From NCBI RefSeq assembly GCF_014196495.1, contig NZ_JACIDT010000009.1, positions 62,001 to 126,000 of the forward strand: 64,000 bases of DNA, in the 5' to 3' direction. The notes beneath the pieces were generated by a model. It was not told where the DNA came from and made no database searches. It worked only from the letters and a program-made list of their open reading frames with translations. Numbering within the stretch: position 1 is the stretch's first letter; every line of letters starts with the position of its first letter. Shown piece after piece: positions 50,816 through 59,034 of the stretch. The position numbers and the translations under genes are program-made. The stretch is from Sphingobium jiangsuense. GTDB lineage: Bacteria; Pseudomonadota; Alphaproteobacteria; Sphingomonadales; Sphingomonadaceae.

Positions 50816-52066
50816 TCAGCCCGGCGAGCGGGGGGCGATCGGGGGCGCTGGCCATGGTCGCCGGGTCGAGGGCCTGCCCAGCCAATAGCCCTGTTGCCAG
50901 CAGGCGCCGGAGCGCGGGGCGAGGTTCGACTGGATCTGCCGCGCCAGATCGCTCTCGGCCCCGGTTTCGATGCCCTCGACGATGACATCGGCGGCGATGC
51001 TGGCCGCGATGCCGGTCAGGTGCCGCAACACCTCGCGATTCCGGTCCGAGGCGCCCGCATTGCGGATGAAGCAGGCGTCGATCTTCACGATGTCGGCCTC
51101 GATCATCATCGCGTTGCGGATCGACGCATGGCCGACGCCGAAATCGTCGAGCGCGATGCGGCACCCCCGCTCGCGCAGCCGCGCGACGAAGCGGACGCTG
51201 TCCTCCGCCATCCGCGCGGTCTCGGTGATCTCCACCACCAGCCGCCGGGCGAGCGCGGGCGCGCTTTCGAGCCGGTCGAGCAGCGGCAGCCACCATCCAT
51301 CGCAGGAGGCGCTCGCGCCCGACAGATTGACCCCGATCACGGCGTCGGGATGGCGCTCCAGCTCGCGCCCTATCAGCGCCATCACATGATGGTCGAACAG
51401 CCGCGTCATGCCGAGCCGCTCCAGCGCGGGGAACAATTCGCCGGGCGCGACCGCCGCTTCCGGCGCGAAGCGGGTCAGCGCCTCATGATAGAGCAGCCTG
51501 CCCGGATCGTCCGCCGCCAGCACCGGCTGCCAGGCGAGCGCGAGTTCCCCTGCCGCCATCGCCGCGAAGGCTTGCGCGGCGATGGCCATGTCGGCGCGAT
51601 AGCGCCGTGCCCATGCCTCGCCCGGCTCCGGCGGCGCGGCGGCGGGCGGCGGCGGGCCAGCGTCCGGCCCGGCATCGTCGGGTACGGCCACCCAGTTGAG
51701 CGCGGGATGCAGCGCCGCCCCGTTCCACCGCACCGGCGTCAGCGACAGGCGGACGAACAGCGCCTCCAGCAGCGCCGCCGCTTCGGCCGGGGCAAGGCCG
51801 GGAAGGGTCAGCAGCCACTGGTCGCGGGCCGCGCGCCCGGTCATCTCCACCTCGGCCACCTCTATCCCGGCCGCCCGCCCGATCTCCCGCTCCACAAGCG
51901 CGCGCAGCGCGGCCAGCGCCTCGTCCCCGAAAGCGAGGCGGACGGCGCGCGCATTGTCCACGCCGAGCAGGAAGCGCGGCGTCCGGCGGCGCTCGCCGGC
52001 GGAGGGGGAAGAGGCAAGGGGAAAGGTCACATCTGGCTGCCTGAACTGGGGTCGCAACGGGCGCAT
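50816..52066 (-). CDS. EAL domain cyclic di-GMP phosphodiesterase
   Basis: This 416-aa protein has an unrecognised or degenerate N-terminal domain of about 150 aa and a C-terminal EAL domain. The metal and substrate motifs are complete: YHEALTRF, GVNLSGAS, EITETARM, DDFGVGHAS, KIDACF, VEGIET and QQGYWLGRP. Hydrolysis of c-di-GMP is therefore likely. The start is uncertain: ATG 52066 was taken, with GTG 52030 close to the first conserved residues and a longer frame to 52186 as alternatives. No transmembrane part is visible. It is divergent from the TpsB gene. Confidence 0.85.
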   Translation of the reverse strand: MRPLRPQFRQPDVTFPLASSPSAGERRRTPRFLLGVDNARAVRLAFGDEALAALRALVEREIGRAAGIEVAEVEMTGRAARDQWLLTLPGLAPAEAAALLEALFVRLSLTPVRWNGAALHPALNWVAVPDDAGPDAGPPPPAAAPPEPGEAWARRYRADMAIAAQAFAAMAAGELALAWQPVLAADDPGRLLYHEALTRFAPEAAVAPGELFPALERLGMTRLFDHHVMALIGRELERHPDAVIGVNLSGASASCDGWWLPLLDRLESAPALARRLVVEITETARMAEDSVRFVARLRERGCRIALDDFGVGHASIRNAMMIEADIVKIDACFIRNAGASDRNREVLRHLTGIAASIAADVIVEGIETGAESDLARQIQSNLAPRSGACWQQGYWLGRPSTRRPWPAPPIAPRSPG

Positions 52067-52423
52067 TCTGCACCGGACGTGTAGCCGAACGGTAAACGGG
52101 CCCGCCGCCGCCTTCGCCCCCTGATGCCGGATCGGACCGGATATCGCATAGAGGAGCATGGCCGCGCCTGTCGCGCCGAAATACAACCGATGCGGCCGCG
52201 ATTGCCGCCTGCCCGCGACGGGGCCGTTTCGGCGGAAAACAAGGCCCTGCGCTGGCGCGGGCGGCGGCGGATGGAACCGGTGCGGTTCCAGTTCCGGGTG
52301 AAAATCCGGGATCGGCGCCTAAGCCCGTTCGCATGGGCGGGCGCGATCCGCCCCCGAACTGCCCGGAACCACGTTGAGTATAGTTGTTTGAGCGAAGCCG
52401 CGACCGGTGTGAGGACGAAATGG
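52067..52423. promoter_or_regulatory. Divergent promoter region between the EAL and TpsB genes
   Basis: About 350 nt separate the two start codons. The segment next to TpsB (about 52365-52390) is AT-richer and contains GGAAC, then TGTT after 15 nt, a near miss of the stress promoter consensus. I see no clear operator and no gene. Confidence 0.35.
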
Positions 52424-54100
52424 ATGGCGCGCATGGCCCGCGCGGCCTGCGCGGCGCTTGCCGCCCTGTGCCTCGCCCTGCCCGCGCTCGGCCCCGCCCG
52501 CGCCGTTGCGCAGGAGGCGCTGCCCGACGCGCCCGGCAGCGCCCCGGTGATCGATCGCGACCGCAGCGACCGGCTGCTGCCGCAAATCCCGCGTCCCGCG
52601 CCGCTGCCCGCCGCGCCTGCCTCGCCCGCGCCTGCGCCCGTTATCCAGCCGGCCGGCGATATCCTGCTGACCCGTATATTCTATGACGGGGCGAGCCTGC
52701 CCGCCGCCGCGCTGGACAAGGCGGTCGCCGATTTCATCGGCCAGCCGCTGACGCAGGACAGGGTGCAGGCGATCGCCAACCGGATCGTCGCCGTCTATGC
52801 GCGGAGCGACATCGCCTTCTACTCCGTCTCCATCCCCGCGCAGATGCCGTATGGCGGGATATTGGTGGTGAAGGTGGTCGAGGGGCGGCTCGTCGATTAC
52901 AGCCTGCAACGCGAAACGCGCAGCGTGCCGCGGCGGCTGGTCGATGCGCAGATGCGCCGCCTGATGCGCGAGGCCCCGCTGACCAAGAGCGGCCTGCAAC
53001 GCTCGCTCGCGCTGCTGCGCGACATTCCGGGCCAGACGGTCGATGTCGGTGTGCGGCAGCTCGGCCCCGCGGGCGACCTCGCGCTCGATGTCACGGTGCG
53101 GCGCAAGCAGTTGCAGATCGGCCTGACCATCGACAATAGCGGCATCAGCAATGTGGTGCGCGGCGTGCAGGCGCAGGTCGCCGTCGCCTATAACGGCCTG
53201 CTGCGCGAGGGCGACCGGCTGCGCGTGTCGGGCTATCTGCCGCTCTATCCCGACCGCTATCAATATTATTCCGCCGGATACAGCACGCCGATCGGCAGCA
53301 ACGGCCTGACCCTGGGCGCCAGCTATGCGCGGATGAAGACGAGATCGGAAGCGCAGGTCGAAGGGGAGGCCGGGCTGGCGGGCGTCACGCTCAGCTATCC
53401 GGTGATCCGGTCCTACAAGCGCAATCTGAAGCTCAGCCTTTCGGCCGACGGCGTCAACAGCTCCAACTATTTCCTCGACACCAGCTTCGGCCGCTATCAT
53501 TCGCGCGCGGTGCGGCTGGGGGCCGAATATTCCAGCATCGGCGAGCGCGACGGCTTCGCCGTGTCGCTGGTCGGCAGCCAGGGACTGGACGTGCTGGACG
53601 CGCAAGCCTTCACCGGCTTTTCGGAAAAGGGCTTCACGAAGGTCAACATGCAGGCGGCGGGCGTCGTCCCGCTGACCCGCCACCTGTCGGTCAGCACCAC
53701 GCTGCGCGCGCAATATTCGAAGGACAAGCTGCCGGTGACGGAGCGGTTCGCGCTGGGCGGGCGCGGCGGCGGCCTCGCCTTCCGCGTCGGCACCGCGACG
53801 GCGGAGAAGGCGGTGGCGGCCAGCGTCGAGATCGGCTGGCAGCTGCCCGCGAAATCGCCGCTGCTCAAAAACTGTTCCCTGTTTGTTTACGCCGACGGGT
53901 CGAGCGGGCGTTCGGTGGCGCGGCCTGCCTATGCGCTGCCCGCCAGCACGGTGTCGATGGCATCGGTGGGCGGCGGCGCGCGTCTCGCCCTGTCCCGCAG
54001 CCTGCGCGCGAGCGCCGAGGTGGCGATGCCGGTCAGCCGCCCCGATGCCTCCTATGGCGGCAAGGCGCGCTTCCTGTTCGGGATCAGCCGGGCGATCTGA
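52424..54100 (+). CDS. TpsB-family outer-membrane transporter (ShlB/FhaC/HecB type)
   Basis: This 558-aa protein has a signal peptide (about 1-27, ending ARAVAQ), a Pro/Ala-rich linker and a POTRA domain at about 80-165 (ILLTRIFYDGASLPAAALDK, in part ILLTRIFYDG; GILVVKVVEGRLVDY). A C-terminal 16-stranded barrel follows with YSTPIGSNGLTLGASY and the conserved ALGGRGGGLAFRV-like surface motif. TpsB proteins export large beta-helical TpsA partners. No TpsA with a TPS domain is adjacent; the next large secreted gene is the collagen-like lipoprotein. GAGG lies before ATG 52424. The 2OG oxygenase gene follows after 65 nt, so they are probably co-expressed. Confidence 0.9.
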   Translation: MARMARAACAALAALCLALPALGPARAVAQEALPDAPGSAPVIDRDRSDRLLPQIPRPAPLPAAPASPAPAPVIQPAGDILLTRIFYDGASLPAAALDKAVADFIGQPLTQDRVQAIANRIVAVYARSDIAFYSVSIPAQMPYGGILVVKVVEGRLVDYSLQRETRSVPRRLVDAQMRRLMREAPLTKSGLQRSLALLRDIPGQTVDVGVRQLGPAGDLALDVTVRRKQLQIGLTIDNSGISNVVRGVQAQVAVAYNGLLREGDRLRVSGYLPLYPDRYQYYSAGYSTPIGSNGLTLGASYARMKTRSEAQVEGEAGLAGVTLSYPVIRSYKRNLKLSLSADGVNSSNYFLDTSFGRYHSRAVRLGAEYSSIGERDGFAVSLVGSQGLDVLDAQAFTGFSEKGFTKVNMQAAGVVPLTRHLSVSTTLRAQYSKDKLPVTERFALGGRGGGLAFRVGTATAEKAVAASVEIGWQLPAKSPLLKNCSLFVYADGSSGRSVARPAYALPASTVSMASVGGGARLALSRSLRASAEVAMPVSRPDASYGGKARFLFGISRAI

Positions 54101-54165
54101 CGCCGTTTTGCGTGCACGCAAAAGCGGGCCCCAAGCAGGCAAGGTTTCAGCAAGGATGTAGAATC

Positions 54166-54726
54166 GTGAAAAATGTCTGGGAGGTCTGGTCGGCCGCGCT
54201 GTCGCCGGCCGAGTGCGATTTCATTGCCGAGCGCGCCGCGCTTTATGCGCCGCAGTCCGCGACGGTCGGCTTCGACGAAAGCAGGCGCGACGATATCGCC
54301 TACCGGTCCTCGACGATCCGCTGGCTCGATGTCGGGGCGGAGCGGGCGATCGTCGAGCGGATGATGGCGTTCGTCGTCGCGTCGAACCGCAATAATTTCG
54401 GCGTCGATATCGTCGCGCCCTTCGATCTTCAGTTCACCGAATATCATGGCGCGCGGAACGGCAAATATGACTGGCATCAGGATGTGTGGCTGGAATCGAC
54501 CCGGCCCTATGACCGCAAGCTGTCGGTGGTGATCCAGCTGTCCGATCCGGCCGACTATAGCGGCGGCGCGTTCGAGTTTTTCGGGCTGCAATCGCCGGGC
54601 GAGAGCTTCGCGCCGCGCGGCAGCATCCTGATCTTTCCGTCCTTCCTGCAACATCGGGTGCTGCCGGTGGTGTCCGGCACAAGGCGCAGCCTCGTTTCCT
54701 GGATCGAAGGGCCGCGCTGGCGCTGA
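54166..54726 (+). CDS. 2OG-Fe(II) oxygenase, prolyl-4-hydroxylase-like
   Basis: This 186-aa cytoplasmic enzyme is a single double-stranded beta-helix of the P4H/2OG-Fe(II) superfamily. Iron ligands are His104 and Asp106 (YDWHQDVW) and His163 (LQHRVLPV). Arg173 or Arg174 (SGTRRSLVSW) should bind 2-oxoglutarate. It resembles short phage and bacterial enzymes that hydroxylate Pro or other residues of proteins. GTG 54166 has AAGGA 9 nt upstream. It lies between a TpsB transporter and, two genes on, a collagen-like protein with 42 Gly-Pro-x triplets, a natural candidate substrate. That link is an inference. Confidence 0.88.
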   Translation: MKNVWEVWSAALSPAECDFIAERAALYAPQSATVGFDESRRDDIAYRSSTIRWLDVGAERAIVERMMAFVVASNRNNFGVDIVAPFDLQFTEYHGARNGKYDWHQDVWLESTRPYDRKLSVVIQLSDPADYSGGAFEFFGLQSPGESFAPRGSILIFPSFLQHRVLPVVSGTRRSLVSWIEGPRWR

Positions 54727-54767
54727 CCGGACGGCGCGCGGGCTTCCCGAAACATGGTTAACGGCGC

Positions 54768-55271
54768 ATGGAGCCGCTGATCCCGCCGCCCGCATCCGCC
54801 GAACTGGCGATCGTCACCCTGTCGCTGGCCGCGCTCGCGCTCGTCGCCGCGGGCTATAGCGATCTGCGCTGGCGGCGCATTCCCAATGGCCTGTGCCTGT
54901 TCGTCGCGTTGCTGGCGCTGCCCTACTGGATCGGGCGCGCCGGCTGGCGGCCGGAGGCGCTGCTGCAGCCGCTGCTGTTCCTGCTGGCGAGCGTGGTTGT
55001 GCTGGTGCCGCTGTGGCTGGCGCGGCTGATCGGCGGGGGCGACGTGAAGCTGCTCGCCGGCCTGATGCTGTGGCAGGACGGCCATCGGCTCGACGTGATG
55101 CTGGCGGGAACGGTGCTGGCGGGTGGGGCGATCGGCGTTGCGCTGTGGGCGCTTGACGGGCTGCGCGCGGACGGTCGCCGCTCCTCCGTGCCCTATGGCG
55201 TGGCGATCATGGCGGGCGCCTTCCTCGCCTTCTTCCCGCTGTTCCGTTCGCTGCTGCTTTCGCTCGATTGA
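54768..55271 (+). CDS. Type IV prepilin peptidase (CpaA/TadV-like)
   Basis: This 167-aa inner-membrane protein has about five helices and the two Asp motifs of family A24 peptidases: [10 protein letters not shown] near the N-terminus and [11 protein letters not shown] in the middle. [13 protein letters not shown] near the end is the usual third motif. It lacks the N-methylating Cys-rich loop of PilD, as in CpaA/TadV. No pilin or Tad secretion genes are nearby, so it works on substrates encoded elsewhere. It starts 41 nt after the oxygenase gene, in the same direction. Confidence 0.88.
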   Translation: MEPLIPPPASAELAIVTLSLAALALVAAGYSDLRWRRIPNGLCLFVALLALPYWIGRAGWRPEALLQPLLFLLASVVVLVPLWLARLIGGGDVKLLAGLMLWQDGHRLDVMLAGTVLAGGAIGVALWALDGLRADGRRSSVPYGVAIMAGAFLAFFPLFRSLLLSLD

Positions 55272-55670
55272 GGCGCGCCCCCTTTTTGGGGCTGCCCGAT
55301 TCGCCGCCGGGCAGGGATCCGAAACGGGATGTCGGCCGGATGCGGGCGGCGGGCGCGCGGGAAAAGAACCGGAACGGCTTTCTCGGCCCTTTGGCGGCGC
55401 AACCGGCCCTTGCGTGCCTGCGGTCCGGTTTTTCCGGATTTTTCGGCCCGACCGGCGGGAATCGCCGCTTTCGGCGCGCGAAAAGCGGGCTTTGCGTGTT
55501 TCCGGCGCGCTTTTCCGGCGCGCTTTCCGGGCGGCCGGAGCGGTTCGGCGCGATGCGGCCGGAGCGGTTCTTTCTGAGCGCGACGGTGCGGCTTTGGCGG
55601 GGGTAAGCGGCGGACAAGCGGGCGCCGTGCCGTCGCGCGTTCGTCTAACTTGTGGGAGCGTAACACGATA
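55272..55670. promoter_or_regulatory. Long leader region of the collagen-like gene with a direct repeat
   Basis: About 400 nt without a credible gene. GCGGCCGGAGCGGTTC occurs twice (55531-55546 and 55555-55570), 24 bp apart, and GGCGCGC...TTTTCCGG-like blocks recur just before. The region separates the collagen-like gene from the upstream run, so it likely holds its own promoter and possible regulator sites. A GC-rich hairpin near 55290 may end the upstream transcript. Confidence 0.4.
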
Positions 55671-57497
55671 ATGTTTGTACCGAACCTCAGCCGCCTGATC
55701 GGTAAGCGCCAGCTGCTGTGCGCCACGTCGATTCCCCTCCTGTTCCTTGGCGCCTGCGCGGATGGTGTCGGCTTCGACGTGAACGCCGCCGGTGGCCAGC
55801 CGACCGTGCCCAGCGGTCCGTCCGGGCCGAGCGGCCCGACGGGCCCGTCCGGCCCGACCGGTCCCGGCGGCCCCACCGGTCCGAGTGGGCCGAGCGGTCC
55901 CACCGGCCCCGATGGTTCCGGCGGCCCGACCGGACCGAGCGGTCCGACAGGGCCGGGCGGCCCCACTGGCCCCGGCGGACCTACCGGCCCTGGTGGCCCC
56001 ACCGGCCCGACGGGTCCCGGTGGTCCTTCCGGCCCCACGGGTCCTTCCGGTCCGGGTGGTCCCACGGGTCCGACGGGTCCGGGTGGCCCGACGGGTCCTT
56101 CCGGCCCGACTGGACCGACCGGTCCCACGGGTCCCACCGGCCCCGGCGGCCCAAGCGGCCCAAGCGGCCCAAGCGGCCCAAGCGGTCCGACCGGTCCCTC
56201 GCTCACCGGCCCGCTGATCTCGCCTTCGGTGGGCGGCAATCCCGTGCTCGGTCCCAGCGGCTCCGGCACGCTGGTCGGCGTCAATGTGCTGCCCGGCGCG
56301 AACCAGTCGACCGGCGTCCTTGCGACCGTCGATGTGCTGAGCGACAGCAATACCGTGCTCGACGTGACCCTGCCGACCACCACGGCGCAGGTCGACGCGG
56401 CGCTGGCCCCGGTCAATTCGCTGGTCGGCACGGTGCTGGGCGGCAATGTGGGCGACACCGTTTCCCAGCTGACCGGATCGCTGTCGCCGACCGTCGCCAC
56501 GGTGACCTCCACCGTGGATTCGCTGACAGGCCCGCTGCTCGACACGGTGAACGGCACGCTGTCGCCGCTGACCGGCAGCCTCGTCGGGCAGAATGGCGTG
56601 CTTGCCCCGGTCACAGGGGCCGTCAACGGCCTGGTCGGCGGCCTGACCGGCCAGATCGGCGGCGGCGCGGGCGGCGCGACCAGCTATGAAGGGCCGCTGC
56701 TCGGCGCCAATCTCGGCGGCAACGCCCTCGCCACGCCGAGCACGGCCGATACGCTGGTGGGCGTCAATCTGCTGAACCCGGCCGGCGGCACCCCGGCGAC
56801 CGGCCAGCTCGCCACCGTCAGCGTCCTGTCGCAGGGCACGCTGGTCGATGTCGCGGTGCCGACCACCGCGGCAGGGGTCCAGTCCGGCCTCCAGCCGGTC
56901 GTCGACCTGACCGGCGCGGCGCTCGGCCCGCAGCTTGGCGCGGTGGTCGGGCAGGTGACGACCGCGGCCTCGCCCGCCGTCGCGGCGGTGACATCCGTGG
57001 TGGATGCGGTCGCGACGCCGGTGCTCGACGTGGTGAACTCGCTCGGCGGCGGCCTTGCCGGTTCGGCGGACGGCGGCCTGCTCGCCCCGGTGACGGGCCT
57101 GCTGGGCGGCGGTTCGGGCGGCGCCGCCGATGGCCTGCTGGCTCCCGTGACCGGCCTGTTGGGCGGCGATGCGGCCGCTGGCGGCCTGCTGGCGCCGGTG
57201 ACGGGCCTGCTCGGCGGTGACGGCTCCGCCGCCGGAGGGGTGCTTGCCCCTGTCACCGGCCTGCTGAACGGCGGTTCCTCGACCGGCGGGCTGCTCGCCC
57301 CCGTGACGGATCTGGTCGGCTCGGTGCTGGCGCCCGCCACCGGCCCGGCCGAAGGATCGCCCGCCACGGGCGGCGGCCTGCTGGCGCCGGTCACCGGCAT
57401 CGTCAATTCCGTGCTCAGCCCGGCTTCCGGCTCTTCCTCCGGCCTGGGCGGTCTGCTGTCCCCCGTCACCAATCTCCTGGGGGCGGGCGGCAACTGA
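55671..57497 (+). CDS. Collagen-like repeat lipoprotein
   Basis: This 608-aa protein has a lipoprotein signal (lipobox LFLGAC, Cys29). A collagen-like domain of 43 uninterrupted Gly-x-y triplets follows (residues 49-177): 42 have Pro at x, one is GSG, and y is only Ser, Thr, Gly or Asp. Then come two related blocks of about 100 aa (from [13 protein letters not shown] and [13 protein letters not shown]), and seven copies of a [15 protein letters not shown] repeat (about residues 465-605). It should form a trimeric, rod-like, surface-attached protein. Similar collagen-like proteins in other bacteria act in adhesion. Long minus-strand frames opposite it are artefacts of its composition. No sorting signal beyond the lipobox is visible. 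Confidence 0.88.
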   Translation: MFVPNLSRLIGKRQLLCATSIPLLFLGACADGVGFDVNAAGGQPTVPSGPSGPSGPTGPSGPTGPGGPTGPSGPSGPTGPDGSGGPTGPSGPTGPGGPTGPGGPTGPGGPTGPTGPGGPSGPTGPSGPGGPTGPTGPGGPTGPSGPTGPTGPTGPTGPGGPSGPSGPSGPSGPTGPSLTGPLISPSVGGNPVLGPSGSGTLVGVNVLPGANQSTGVLATVDVLSDSNTVLDVTLPTTTAQVDAALAPVNSLVGTVLGGNVGDTVSQLTGSLSPTVATVTSTVDSLTGPLLDTVNGTLSPLTGSLVGQNGVLAPVTGAVNGLVGGLTGQIGGGAGGATSYEGPLLGANLGGNALATPSTADTLVGVNLLNPAGGTPATGQLATVSVLSQGTLVDVAVPTTAAGVQSGLQPVVDLTGAALGPQLGAVVGQVTTAASPAVAAVTSVVDAVATPVLDVVNSLGGGLAGSADGGLLAPVTGLLGGGSGGAADGLLAPVTGLLGGDAAAGGLLAPVTGLLGGDGSAAGGVLAPVTGLLNGGSSTGGLLAPVTDLVGSVLAPATGPAEGSPATGGGLLAPVTGIVNSVLSPASGSSSGLGGLLSPVTNLLGAGGN

Positions 57498-57603
57498 CCT
57501 CCTGGGGCAGAGTCCGGCCCGGTACCCCCCACATGCCGGGCCGGAATTCACGCATCATCCGTGGGGCGATCCTCCCGCTCCGCCGGGAAAAAGGGCGAAG
57601 GTC

Positions 57604-58914
57604 ATGACGAAAGACGGAAATGGCGAGACGACCTGCCTGTTCATCGTCCGCCTGAACAATCTCCGCCAGATCCGGGCGGCCTTCGGCGAGGAGGCGGGCC
57701 AGCAGGCGATGGACGGGCTCGCCCGCCGCCTCGGCCCGCATTTCCGCACCGTGGACGGCCTGCGCATCGGCCATGACGATATCGAGATCATGGTCCGCGA
57801 GGCGTGCGCCGCGCCGCTGCCGCCGATGGGGACGATGGTCGATGCGCTCTGCTCGCTGCTGGGGGCCGAACCGATGCTCCATGGCGACGGCGCGCTGCTG
57901 CTGTCGCTGTCGGCGGGCGGCGCGATCGTGGAGCAGGGCGGCGACGCGGCCCTCGCGGTCGAGACGGCGCGGGCCGCCGCGCGGCGTCAGCTCGCCGGAT
58001 CCTCGGTCCGCCCCGATCATTCGGCCGAGCGTGGCGAGGGCTGGGCGAAGCTGTTCCGGCAGGACATGGCGGTCGGCGCGGCGCTGCTCGACCAGTTCGG
58101 CCATGGCGCGACCTTCTTCGGCTGGCGCGCGGTGCGCAAGGCCGACGACATTTCCTTCGCCTTCCATCACGAAACCTGCCTCTGCCGCATGGGCGAGGGC
58201 GGCCAGCGCACCGATTGCGCCGAGGGCTATCAGGCGCTGATGCGGCTGGGGCTGACCTATCCGATCGAGCAGCAGATCGTGTCCCGCGTGCTCGACGAGC
58301 TGGAGCGGGACCCGTTCGCCTGCCTCTCCGTGCCGGTATCGGCGCAGAGCCTGTCGTTCCACCTGCACGGGCAGGACAGCAGCTGGACCGAGCTGCGCCG
58401 CCGCCTGGCGCGGGATCGGGCGCTGGCGGGCAGGCTCATCATAGAGATTGACGAAAGCTCCGCGCTCGCCTCGCTGGACGACGCGCAGGAATTCGTAACG
58501 GCCGTCCGCGCTCTGGGCGCGCGCATCGCGCTGGGCAAGTTCGGGTCGGGCTTCGCCTCGATCGGCCAGCTGCTGACGCTGACCGCCGACATCGTGAAGC
58601 TCGACAGCGCCTTCCTGCGCACCGCCTTCCAGTCGGAACGGCACCGCGCGCGGCTCGCGCATCTGCTGGGCCTTGCCCGCACGATCGGGCCGATGGTGAT
58701 CGTCGACGGCGTCGATTCCGCCCTGTTCCTGCAACTGGCGCTGGAGGAAGGGGCCGAATGGGTGGCGGGCAGCCATGTCGGCGGCCTCAGCCTGACCCGC
58801 CGCTGGGAGCAGGAGCTTCAGGACGAGACCGTCATTTCCTTCAGCAATTTCAGGGCCAGCCGGACGCCGCAGGCCGCAGAGTTGCCCCAGAGGGCCGCAA
58901 GGGGCGGCCACTGA
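57604..58914 (+). CDS. Degenerate GGDEF-EAL protein, probably catalytically inactive
   Basis: This 436-aa cytoplasmic protein has a shortened GGDEF-like N-terminal domain without a GGDEF motif (about 1-130) and an EAL-like domain (about 145-405). In the latter, VNxS is VPVS, the DDFGxG loop is GKFGSG and the AEGVE motif is VDGVD, so metal ligands are missing, while KLDSAF and the fold remain. It can be expected to bind a nucleotide or a protein partner rather than hydrolyse c-di-GMP. It lies 106 nt after the collagen-like gene in the same direction, a possible regulator of surface display. Confidence 0.82.
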   Translation: MTKDGNGETTCLFIVRLNNLRQIRAAFGEEAGQQAMDGLARRLGPHFRTVDGLRIGHDDIEIMVREACAAPLPPMGTMVDALCSLLGAEPMLHGDGALLLSLSAGGAIVEQGGDAALAVETARAAARRQLAGSSVRPDHSAERGEGWAKLFRQDMAVGAALLDQFGHGATFFGWRAVRKADDISFAFHHETCLCRMGEGGQRTDCAEGYQALMRLGLTYPIEQQIVSRVLDELERDPFACLSVPVSAQSLSFHLHGQDSSWTELRRRLARDRALAGRLIIEIDESSALASLDDAQEFVTAVRALGARIALGKFGSGFASIGQLLTLTADIVKLDSAFLRTAFQSERHRARLAHLLGLARTIGPMVIVDGVDSALFLQLALEEGAEWVAGSHVGGLSLTRRWEQELQDETVISFSNFRASRTPQAAELPQRAARGGH

Positions 58915-59034
58915 GCCGCCCCGACCCCTGCCGTGCCCGCCCGGTGCGCGGCAGGGGAACGAATGCAAACCGGTGAAGGGCGCGGGCTTCGTTGCGGAGC
59001 CCGCGCCGGAGAACAGAAAAAAGGGAAGTCTATC

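Noticed and set aside
52365..52388. A third EcfG promoter before the TpsB gene (GGAAC...TGTT)
   Set aside because: The spacer is 15 nt instead of 16-17 and the last element is TGTT, so it was not called.
55810..56205. Possible CRISPR array or minisatellite in the repeated GGTCC-type DNA
   Set aside because: The period is 9 bp and keeps the reading frame of Gly-Pro-x triplets; there are no spacers and no cas genes.
55671..57497. The collagen-like protein as the TpsA substrate of the TpsB transporter
   Set aside because: It has a lipoprotein signal and no TPS secretion domain; a functional link through gene order remains possible, but not as a classical TpsA.
54555..57551. A 998-codon open frame and a 477-codon frame on the minus strand opposite the collagen-like gene
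   Set aside because: They arise from the strongly biased Gly/Pro codons of the plus-strand gene; the plus frame has a lipoprotein signal, regular triplets and neighbours in the same direction.
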